The notes under the pieces: model-generated
What the model was told of the DNA's origin: nothing
Seen by the model: only the letters and a program-made list of their open reading frames with translations
The model's database searches: none
Program-made: the position numbers and the translations under genes
Part shown: one piece after another, positions 56,518-64,000 of the stretch
Numbering within the stretch: position 1 is the stretch's first letter
How the letters are laid out: each line of letters starts with the position of its first letter
Source: an uncultured Saprospiraceae bacterium
GTDB lineage: Bacteria > Bacteroidota > Bacteroidia > Chitinophagales > Saprospiraceae
Assembly: GCA_937941765.1 (NCBI GenBank)
Contig: CALDGQ010000061.1
Location: 28,975-92,974, forward strand
DNA: 64,000 nt
Reading direction: 5' to 3'

Positions 56518-57690
56518 CTAAATCTCTCTCACACTAGCAATTCTAAAGTCCAAGCCATGCATTTCGCATTTCAATAATTGTGCTTGCTCATAGTAGTGAA
56601 GTGCTTGTTTATTGTTATTTAATTTTTCGTGCAGCAATCCAAATAAGAAGTTGGCGTCCGGATTTTTGTCGGTTATTTTAAATACCAATTCCAAATCGGC
56701 TTTGGCGTAATCATATTCACGCAAATTAATCAAAGCATGACTTCTAGTAATATAAGTTTGTAAATATTTTTGATCCACATGAAGTGATGCGTCTAATGTT
56801 TCAATAGCCTTCTCATTATTCCCAAGTTCTAGATGTGCCAATGCAATTTCATTTAGCAATTCTACATCTGAAAAATGCTTGTGACGATAGTGGTCAAAAA
56901 ATTTCAAGGCTTCTGTATAATTGCCATTCAGTCGATATAATTTTCCAATATTAAAATAATCGATGTCTGTTAAATTTAGATTGTGTTTTAAAAGTAGAAA
57001 CATTTCTAGGGCACCATCAATGTCTTTTTTTTCTTTCAGAGATTCAATCATGAATTCATAAACAAATCGATATTTCGGTTTTTCTTCCAAAATCTCTTTT
57101 CCCATGGTAAGCACCTCATCATATTTTTTGGCTTGAAATTTTTCTTCCAATTTAAAATATTCGGGAGGTGCTGATGATCGAATGGCAATATTATAAAGTG
57201 CATAACCATCACAAAAAGCAATGGACCCATCATGCATTTTGATAGGACTACTGGTAGGTATCATGTTCACCACAAAATCATAAAATGCAGCAGCAATAAA
57301 AACGATTGCAATCAAGAAAGGGACTGGATAGGGTTCTATTGCTCGAAGATTCAATAAAATTGGAAGTGCAATAATTAGACTAGCTATCGGTCCACCTAAA
57401 ATAATGAGTACATTCTGCCATGTTTTTTTTGGAACTTCTTCATGTCGACACATGCCCATTTTCCAATCCAAAAGATTCCATTTAAAGTAAATTTTAAGTC
57501 TTCCTAATTCAAAATTGGTCGTCTTCGAAATATTGCCGTAGGAACCAACATATACTTGTACATTCTTTTGGGTGAAAAGAAGCGCTGGAATCGCATGACC
57601 CATTTCATGAAAAAAGGTAGTCGATAACTTAATCACAATGATTAGAAGTAAGCCGATCAGCGCATATAAGATTCCTGTGAATATTGCCAT
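56518..57690 (-). CDS. Membrane site-2-protease-like (M50) protein with C-terminal TPRs
   Basis: A 390-residue membrane protein. The first helix (about 5-24) leads into 'FFHEMGH' (H28, E29, H32), the metalloprotease zinc motif. Further hydrophobic helices lie at about 93-115 and 123-143, followed by 'NMIP' (N142) and 'FCDGYAL' (D161), which match the second site-2 protease motif NxxP...DG. Residues about 185-390 are TPR-like repeats ('YFNIGKLYRLNGNYTEALKFF', 'EIALAHLELGNNEKAIETL', 'LFGLLHEKLNNNKQALHYY' type). Such enzymes cut transmembrane segments; the TPR part probably binds a cytoplasmic partner. It lies 66 bases downstream of the solute-binding-fold gene on the same strand and may be co-transcribed with it. 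The fusion to TPRs is uncommon, and the target is unknown. Confidence 0.85.
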   Translation of the reverse strand: MAIFTGILYALIGLLLIIVIKLSTTFFHEMGHAIPALLFTQKNVQVYVGSYGNISKTTNFELGRLKIYFKWNLLDWKMGMCRHEEVPKKTWQNVLIILGGPIASLIIALPILLNLRAIEPYPVPFLIAIVFIAAAFYDFVVNMIPTSSPIKMHDGSIAFCDGYALYNIAIRSSAPPEYFKLEEKFQAKKYDEVLTMGKEILEEKPKYRFVYEFMIESLKEKKDIDGALEMFLLLKHNLNLTDIDYFNIGKLYRLNGNYTEALKFFDHYRHKHFSDVELLNEIALAHLELGNNEKAIETLDASLHVDQKYLQTYITRSHALINLREYDYAKADLELVFKITDKNPDANFLFGLLHEKLNNNKQALHYYEQAQLLKCEMHGLDFRIASVREI

Positions 57691-57756
57691 TTAATTTGTT
57701 AGTCTTTTTTAGGCAGTTAGAAATTGTATTGTTATAATATGTGAGTTGTTTTAAAT

Positions 57757-58620
57757 TTATGCTTTTTCTCGTTGCCAAACCAGATTAGGAATGATATCAT
57801 CTTCTTCAATTATTTCTGAAACTTGCAAGTTATAAATCACACTTCTCAACATTTTGTCACTTACCCAACCATGGATTGCCCATTCGGTCGCATGATACCA
57901 GCGTTCTACGTCTTTGAGCTTTTGTTCATATCGTTTGGCAACCATTGGAATGTAATCATTGGTCTGCATAAAGCGGTCACAACTATCATGAATGACTCTT
58001 AGCATTCGAGTTACCGCGTCCGGAGCTGCATCTAATATCTCATCTCGTGCTGCTATCATAAAACACGGCCAAGGCGTGATGAACTCGCCAATACGTTTTA
58101 ATTGTCCATTGTCCACCCAAGGCTTTGTAGTGTATTTTTCCCAATAAAAAACGTCTGTTTCATTAGTCGCTAAAGAGGCTAGTGCGCCATCTAGGTTTTT
58201 GATGATGGTAAATTGATCTTTTGCAATCTTTTTATCATTGACCGTTGCATCTACAATCGCCATTAGATGTGAGCCCGAACCAAATCTACTGATCGCGTAT
58301 TGCTTGTTGTAAATATTGTTATGATGTGCCAATTCGTTCTTGATGCCAGTATGAATCCCCCAAATTAAAGGAGTGTTGATGTAGCCTGAAATGATTTTTG
58401 ATTTATTTCCGGCAATCATATCTTTAATAATCCCTTCTGTCAACAAGATGCACGCATCTACTTCGCCTGATCTTAATGCTTTGGTCATTTGCCCTGTTCC
58501 TCCTCCAAAATTGGTCCATTCAACTTTTACACCAATCGATTCGAAAAGGCCATCTTCAATTGCTAAATGTATTGGGAGGTTGAAATGTTCTGGTACACCA
58601 CCAAGTTTTATGGTCGTCAT
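57757..58620 (-). CDS. NMT1/THI5-like substrate-binding-fold protein without signal peptide
   Basis: A 287-residue protein that begins directly with the type 2 periplasmic-binding fold ('MTTIKLGGVPEHFNLPIHLA') and has no signal peptide. Residues 'NFGGGTGQMTKALRSGEVD' match the small-ligand loop of NMT1/THI5 and SsuA-like proteins. The second lobe includes 'YAISRFGSGSHLMAIV' and 'ETDVFYWEKYTTKPWVD'. With no permease or ATPase gene beside it and no export signal, it is probably cytoplasmic, so a ligand sensor or an enzyme of the THI5 type is as likely as a transport component. The putative catalytic Cys cluster of yeast THI5 is not visible. It leads a likely two-gene operon with the membrane protease. 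Confidence 0.83.
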   Translation of the reverse strand: MTTIKLGGVPEHFNLPIHLAIEDGLFESIGVKVEWTNFGGGTGQMTKALRSGEVDACILLTEGIIKDMIAGNKSKIISGYINTPLIWGIHTGIKNELAHHNNIYNKQYAISRFGSGSHLMAIVDATVNDKKIAKDQFTIIKNLDGALASLATNETDVFYWEKYTTKPWVDNGQLKRIGEFITPWPCFMIAARDEILDAAPDAVTRMLRVIHDSCDRFMQTNDYIPMVAKRYEQKLKDVERWYHATEWAIHGWVSDKMLRSVIYNLQVSEIIEEDDIIPNLVWQREKA

Positions 58621-59147
58621 TGATTGTCTATTTATTCAAAAAAAATACAATATACATAGAAATTTAAGTAAACCTAAAAGTGCTAAAACGAATGGAAGTC
58701 TGCTTCAGTTTGATAGCACGCACCTATTGCATTACATTTTTGAGTTTAACTAAAAAAGAGCATTACTGCAGAAAAAAGTTTTCTTTTTTTTAGTAAAAAT
58801 TCATGTCACAAAAGTTATAAGATTTTAGTGCAATCTAAAAATTTGAACATCAGTACTAAGAGATTGCTTTTTGTTTAAGGTCTATGATTTATTTATAGGC
58901 AAAATATCACATATGAACTTAGTGTAAATAGTGATACAACCTAATAATTGCGAAAGCAGTTTGTGACAATTTAACAGAAATTATTGTTAATAATTCCTAA
59001 AGCACAATGTTTGGTGTTCATTTTGCATATCACAAATATATGTTCCTCTATTCCTGTTTCACTTGTTTTAACTAATTGAAAATCAGGTTTTTATAAACCC
59101 ATAAAATTTCCTGTTTAGTTCAATAATATTTCGTGTCATATAATATC
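58621..59147. other. Divergent intergenic region before the 85-residue repeat gene
   Basis: A 527-bp AT-rich gap. TTTGTGACAA occurs at about 58970 with a near-palindrome AATTATT/TTAATAATT just after it. I see no tRNA or small ORF and cannot place the promoter with confidence. Confidence 0.45.
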
Positions 59148-62100
59148 ATGTTAAAAAAACAAAGATTTACACTGTTGGTTGTACTTTGCCTATCCTTTGC
59201 GGGTTATGGGCAAGTGTTGCAAGAAGGTTGTGAGACCGCTGTATTTGGTGTAGATGCTGATGTTTATGCAAATGGACTTCAATTTGGAGCAGGTCAAACG
59301 AACAATTCAAATTCTCATGATTGGTTTTTCAATCCATTGATAAATTCAGGAAATGGTGTGGGTATCATTGATCAAAGTCAAACGAATGTGTATTTACCGC
59401 AACTTCAAGCCGAAAATAACATTGCATTTACAGTAGATCTAGCTTTCCCTCAAAATACTTTGATGGATGGTATTAGAATTATGGATGGAATTTATGCCAG
59501 AGATTATTATGGAGGAAATAGTGATTTAACCTTTTTTAAACCTGGAGATAAAAATGGGGAAGATCCTAATGTCTGGGGCTGTGTCTCTCATCCAGTAACG
59601 CCAAAGACTGATTTAATCGACTGTTATGCACACTTCCGAAGAGACGGATTTACAGCTGCTGATCATATGTGGATGTTCCTAGGATTTTCTAGGGTGTCCA
59701 ATACTGGTGATAGCTACTTTGATGCCGAGCTATTTGCTAAAGATATTGATCATGGACCAGGTGGGTTTATTTCTGCAGGGACTGAAGAGGGGCATACAGC
59801 TTGGAGTTTTAATCAAGCCGGTGCAATAATGAGTGTTGGAGATTTGGTTATTTCTTCAAACTTCTCAACTACCAATACACCTGTCATTGAGTTAAGAATA
59901 TGGGTAAGTAGAAAAAATTATAACAATACTACTCCTCAAGGATTTACTTGGGGGCCTGGTTTTGATGGCGCATCTAATAGTTCCTTATATGGATATGCGG
60001 AAGTGATTCCTAATAACCCTCAAGTTGGATGTGGTGTAAGTAATTCTGGACCGACTCCTGCTCCTCCATGGGGAACGAAAGATGGAGGAGGAGACTTTGC
60101 GACTTCCTATGAAAAATTTCAATTGGTAGAATATGGAATTGATTTAAATGAGTTTGGAATTATACCTGAATTTTTAACAGGTCCAGATTCAGAACCATGT
60201 GACAATCCATTTGCGAATATATTGTTTAAATCTAGATCTTCGTCGTCGTTTACCGCTACCTTAAAAGATTTCAGTGGGCCATTCCAATTTGATGATATTC
60301 CTTTTGTAGATGTGGAAGTGCAAGGTGACAGCATAAACTGTTATAATGAAATAGCTGAATTGATGGTTATTGACACTTCTTTAGGTGCATACTATTATTG
60401 GTACACGGATGATGGAAATATAATTTCAAACCCAAGTGGAGTGTCTAGTGTCTTGGTGGATGAAGAAGGAACTTATATTGCCGTAGGAGCAATTATGCAA
60501 GAATGTGATGAAGAGCGCAGAGATACTTTCTTTGTACCAGATTATATTAATGCCTTTACCCCTACCATAATTTCTGATATTAAGTACGATTGTACTACAA
60601 CAACAGAATTACATGCAGCGGAGGATAATTTAATTTATAATTGGTCAGGTCCAAATGGATTTAATGCCAATACTCAATACATTACCGCTCCAGGTCCTGG
60701 AATTTATACGCTAAATGCCACAGACCTATTTACAGGTTGTGACGGGATGGCAAACATTTATGTATTGGAATATCCATGTCAGCATTTAATAGATCCTGGA
60801 AGTTTGCCGACTGAAGTTGATCATACTATTTGGTTAGATGAAACAGTTCCAACCTTTACAATCCCAGCGGATATATCGATAGATTGTAATGCTGCGCCTG
60901 ATATTTTAGTGACAGGGGATGTGTTGGATGAAGCAGATTGTGATCCTTTTATTGGAGAAGCAATATTTACAGATGCTAGCGTTGTATCTTGTGTAGGTGA
61001 AGTAATAATTACACGGACATGGAGTTTAACAGATGGATGTGGAAATACGGCAACTGGAAATCAAATCATTACTTTAGAGGACACGACAGGACCGACATTT
61101 ACCATTCCTGCAGATATAACAATAGATTGTCAAAGTTCACCAAAGCCGGCAGCCACTGGGGATGTAACAGATGAAGCAGATGATTGTGACACTGGATTTT
61201 TAGATGCTATTCGTAGTGATGAAATTTCACAGAATGATCCTTGTAATGGAACAACAACAATCACACGTACTTGGAGTCTTACAGATGCTTGTGATAATAC
61301 AACAACTGGGATACAAATTATAACCTTAGAAGATAATACGCCACCCACTTTTACAGTTCCTGCGGATGTAACTATCGATTGTAATGAAGATGCAAATAAT
61401 CCTGTGCTAACTGGTGATGTCGTCAATGAATCTGACAATTGTAGTGACATAAATTTAAATGCGACTTATTTAGATGTTATCGATACGGATACGCCTTGTA
61501 CTGGAGGCGTGATTATTACAAGAACGTGGACACTAGTAGACGGATGTAACAACGAAACTACGGGTGTGCAAATTGTTACAATGGCGGATAGCACACCTCC
61601 AACTTTTACCATTCCAGATGATTTAACAATTGAGTGCAATCAAAATTCTGAAGATTTAGGATTGACAGGTGATGTGACAGATGAAGCAGATGATTGCGAT
61701 ACATCAATTGGAGAGGCAATTTATTCGGACACAGTACAAGAAAATACACCTTGTACAAATAGTTCAATCATTAGTAGAACTTGGACATTGACAGATAATT
61801 GTGGGAATACTGCTACGAATGTTCAAGTAATTACAGTGGTTGATTCAACTCCTCCGACTTTTACCGTTCCTCCAACTATTACCATTCAGTGTGATCAAGA
61901 TGAAAACGATTTGGATCTAACAGGAGATGTGACCGATGAAGGGGATCTCTGTGATAATAGTGGAATATATGCAACTTACGTAGATTTAGTCGTGGAAGAT
62001 AATCCTTGTATTGGGACAAAAAACGTGGCTAGAACCTGGACTTTAACAGATGCATGTGATAATGTAACATCCTATTTACAAATTATTATGATGGAGGATA

Positions 62101-64000
62101 CAACTCCACCACAATTTACAACACCTGCCGATATAACTATCGAGTGTGAACAAGATGAGAATGATTTGACTATTGTTGGTGATCTTTCTGATGTTACTGA
62201 TAATTGTGATGATACTACTATAGCTACGTCTTACACTGATGTTGTAACTAATAATACACCATGTTTGGGGGCAAGTTCCATTGTAAGAACTTGGAAAGCA
62301 GTAGATGATTGTGGAAATACCACGACTGCTATCCAAAATATTGCACTAGATGATTCTACGCCTCCAACATTTACAGTTCCTGAAGATGTTTCAATTGAAT
62401 GTGATTTAAACGAAAATGATTTAACACTAACCGGGGATGTGACAGATGAAGCAGATAATTGTGATAATTCAAATTTAGATGCAAGCTATACGGATGATGT
62501 CTCGCCAAACGATCCTTGTATGGGAGCAAAAGTTATAACAAGAACCTGGTCTTTAGCAGATGCTTGTGGCAACATTACGACTGCAATCCAAATCGTAACT
62601 TTAGAAGACACCACACCTCCTGTATTTTCTGAGCCAACAGATGTAACCATAGATTGTAATGTAGACGAAACTGATTTATTCATTACAGGTGACGTGATCG
62701 ATGAATCTGATAATTGTGATCCAAATATTGGAGAGGCAGCTTATACAGATGTTGTATCAGAAGAGAACCCATGTGTTGGTTCAAGTATTATAACAAGGAC
62801 TTGGCGCTTAACCGATATTTGTGGAAATGAAACTACAGCTGAACAAATAATCACAGTAGAAGATACCACACCGCCTGTATTCACACTTCCTGCTGATGCA
62901 ACGATTGAATGTCATTTCGATGTTTTGGATCCTAATTTAGTGGGAGAAGTGTTAGATGAATTTGATAATTGTGATATTTCACTAGGTGAAGCTACCTATA
63001 TAGAGACCGTTCAAAATGCAAATCCATGTAATGGCTCCTCTATTTTGACAAGAATTTGGAATTTAAGTGATGATTGTGGTAATGTTACTTCTGGTATTCA
63101 GACCATCACCTTAGAAGACACTACACCTCCAATATTTTCCACGCCAGAAGATCTCACCATATCATGCGATGCTGATGAAACTGACTTGACAATTACTGGT
63201 GATGTTTTGGATGAATCGGATTTTTGTGATACTAATCTAGGTGAGGCTACTTACATAGATGCCGTTTCTACTGATGATCCGTGTATTGGTGCACAAGTTG
63301 TTACGAGAACTTGGAGTCTAAGTGATGCTTGTGGAAATTTAACAACGGGTGTGCAAACTATCACCATGGAAGATACCACACCACCAACCTTTGGCGTGCC
63401 AGTAGATGTAACAATAGAATGTGATTTAGATGAAACCGATTTGACAATTACAGGAGATGTGCTAGATGAAGCGGATAATTGTGATACTTCATTAGGCGAA
63501 GCAATTTATACAGATGTAATATCAGCGGACGATCCATGTATCGGTGCAATGGTGATAGAAAGAACCTGGAGTTTGACAGATGCTTGTGGTAATGTAACAA
63601 TAGCATTACAAGTAGTAACAATAGAAGACACCACACCACCAACATTTACAGTACCAGAAGATGTCACGTTAGAATGCGAAATAGATGAATCAGATTTGAC
63701 CATCACAGGAGAGGTACTAGATGAAGCGGATAATTGCGATACTTCGATAGGGGAAGCAACCTTTATAGATGTGGTTTCAACAGATGATCCATGTATCGGA
63801 GCAAGAATAGTAACTAGAACGTGGAGTTTGACAGATGCTTGCGGAAATGAAACGACCGCAATTCAAACCATTACATTAGAAGATACGACACCACCTACAT
63901 TTACACTACCTGAAGATGTAACGATGGATTGTCATTTAGATATTTTAGATCCAACCTTAATAGGCGAAGTGTTAGATGAAGCAGATAATTGTGATACAAC
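59148..64000 (+). CDS. Giant secreted protein with 85-residue HYR-type tandem repeats (3' partial)
   Basis: ATG at 59148 opens a frame that I translated through to the end of the window without a stop (at least 1617 codons). Signal peptide 'MLKKQRFTLLVVLCLSFAGYG'. Residues about 22-560 are an unrecognised N-terminal region with aromatic and Cys-containing stretches ('DPNVWGCVSHPVTP', 'HMWMFLGFSRVSNTGDSYFD', 'PPWGTKDGGGDF') followed by PKD/Ig-like strands ('NWSGPNGFNANTQYI'). From 60834 on, repeats of the type 'EDTTPPTFTVPEDVTIEC', 'LTGDVTDEADNCD', 'ITRTWSLTDACGN' run tandemly: twelve complete and one cut by the window edge. It resembles the large HYR-type surface adhesins of Bacteroidota and probably ends in a T9SS sorting domain outside the window. 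A role in adhesion or gliding is inference. Confidence 0.9.
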   Translation, partial: MLKKQRFTLLVVLCLSFAGYGQVLQEGCETAVFGVDADVYANGLQFGAGQTNNSNSHDWFFNPLINSGNGVGIIDQSQTNVYLPQLQAENNIAFTVDLAFPQNTLMDGIRIMDGIYARDYYGGNSDLTFFKPGDKNGEDPNVWGCVSHPVTPKTDLIDCYAHFRRDGFTAADHMWMFLGFSRVSNTGDSYFDAELFAKDIDHGPGGFISAGTEEGHTAWSFNQAGAIMSVGDLVISSNFSTTNTPVIELRIWVSRKNYNNTTPQGFTWGPGFDGASNSSLYGYAEVIPNNPQVGCGVSNSGPTPAPPWGTKDGGGDFATSYEKFQLVEYGIDLNEFGIIPEFLTGPDSEPCDNPFANILFKSRSSSSFTATLKDFSGPFQFDDIPFVDVEVQGDSINCYNEIAELMVIDTSLGAYYYWYTDDGNIISNPSGVSSVLVDEEGTYIAVGAIMQECDEERRDTFFVPDYINAFTPTIISDIKYDCTTTTELHAAEDNLIYNWSGPNGFNANTQYITAPGPGIYTLNATDLFTGCDGMANIYVLEYPCQHLIDPGSLPTEVDHTIWLDETVPTFTIPADISIDCNAAPDILVTGDVLDEADCDPFIGEAIFTDASVVSCVGEVIITRTWSLTDGCGNTATGNQIITLEDTTGPTFTIPADITIDCQSSPKPAATGDVTDEADDCDTGFLDAIRSDEISQNDPCNGTTTITRTWSLTDACDNTTTGIQIITLEDNTPPTFTVPADVTIDCNEDANNPVLTGDVVNESDNCSDINLNATYLDVIDTDTPCTGGVIITRTWTLVDGCNNETTGVQIVTMADSTPPTFTIPDDLTIECNQNSEDLGLTGDVTDEADDCDTSIGEAIYSDTVQENTPCTNSSIISRTWTLTDNCGNTATNVQVITVVDSTPPTFTVPPTITIQCDQDENDLDLTGDVTDEGDLCDNSGIYATYVDLVVEDNPCIGTKNVARTWTLTDACDNVTSYLQIIMMEDTTPPQFTTPADITIECEQDENDLTIVGDLSDVTDNCDDTTIATSYTDVVTNNTPCLGASSIVRTWKAVDDCGNTTTAIQNIALDDSTPPTFTVPEDVSIECDLNENDLTLTGDVTDEADNCDNSNLDASYTDDVSPNDPCMGAKVITRTWSLADACGNITTAIQIVTLEDTTPPVFSEPTDVTIDCNVDETDLFITGDVIDESDNCDPNIGEAAYTDVVSEENPCVGSSIITRTWRLTDICGNETTAEQIITVEDTTPPVFTLPADATIECHFDVLDPNLVGEVLDEFDNCDISLGEATYIETVQNANPCNGSSILTRIWNLSDDCGNVTSGIQTITLEDTTPPIFSTPEDLTISCDADETDLTITGDVLDESDFCDTNLGEATYIDAVSTDDPCIGAQVVTRTWSLSDACGNLTTGVQTITMEDTTPPTFGVPVDVTIECDLDETDLTITGDVLDEADNCDTSLGEAIYTDVISADDPCIGAMVIERTWSLTDACGNVTIALQVVTIEDTTPPTFTVPEDVTLECEIDESDLTITGEVLDEADNCDTSIGEATFIDVVSTDDPCIGARIVTRTWSLTDACGNETTAIQTITLEDTTPPTFTLPEDVTMDCHLDILDPTLIGEVLDEADNCDT
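60834..64000 (+). repeat. Tandem array of 85-residue (255-bp) coding repeats
   Basis: The 'E/D-D-x-T-x-P' landmark occurs at 60834, 61077, 61329, 61584, 61839, 62094, 62349, 62604, 62859, 63114, 63369, 63624 and 63879. The first two intervals are 243 and 252 bases; the remaining ten are exactly 255. Each unit has a conserved Cys after the first strand, a 'DNCD' Cys, a 'PC' Cys and a 'DxCGN' Cys. Confidence 0.95.

Noticed and set aside
58960..59000. Near-palindrome AATTATT/TTAATAATT as an operator
   Set aside because: Imperfect and made only of A and T with one G; such palindromes are expected by chance in this composition.

Overview
The window is AT-rich bacterial DNA from a member of the Bacteroidota. 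Very long secreted proteins carrying a C-terminal type IX secretion (T9SS) sorting domain dominate it, with signal peptides, lysine/asparagine-rich codon use and no Shine-Dalgarno-type leaders. The mix of HYR, MopE/thrombospondin-3-like, GEVED, SprB and DUF7619-type domains is typical of marine Saprospiria-like lineages; that placement is an inference from domain content. I see no rRNA, tRNA, insertion sequence, phage gene or CRISPR array.

Layout. A 5'-truncated T9SS protein (1-1898, +) is followed by six large genes on the minus strand (1977-30467). Three encode reprolysin-like (M12B) metalloproteases, one a pappalysin-like (M43) metalloprotease, one a non-enzymatic HYR/discoidin-like protein, and one belongs to a divergent pair. 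At 27666-36622 a two-gene divergent unit (secreted T9SS protein on the minus strand, cytoplasmic helical protein on the plus strand) occurs twice in tandem. Then come a PQQ-type sugar dehydrogenase fused to adhesion modules (36690-40880), a subtilisin with a downstream lipoprotein resembling a free propeptide (41317-44632), a divergent kelch protein (45008-47224), a small outer-membrane barrel (47421-48077) and another giant modular protein (48712-52470). A more ordinary stretch follows: CaiB-type CoA-transferase, secreted endonuclease I, secreted esterase, a membrane site-2-protease-like protein with TPRs, and a solute-binding-fold protein without a signal peptide. The window ends inside a giant T9SS protein (59148 onward) built from 85-residue repeats.

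How they fit together. Seven genes share interchangeable parts behind different N-terminal heads. The most striking part is an approximately 75-80-residue Cys/Trp module with a core '[WF]xCNPWxGxPC ... YFLSVQSDxCDEWIPI' (24 clear copies), which I do not recognise as a named domain. It is interleaved with 'GIQNQGETGIDCGGPC' units (18 copies), MopE/TSP3-like 'DxDxDGxC..DC..DGCTCxGTP' units (14 copies), HYR, CARDB and C-type-lectin-like domains. The head changes (M12B, M43, PQQ dehydrogenase, or none) while the tail parts recur, and one tract shared by two genes is almost identical in DNA, pointing to ongoing recombination. The simplest reading is a locus for a secreted or surface-anchored set of degradative and adhesive proteins. 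Several of these genes also share a TTTGACAA-type element upstream in the same orientation. Most genes end in clear hairpin terminators, so they are probably transcribed singly.
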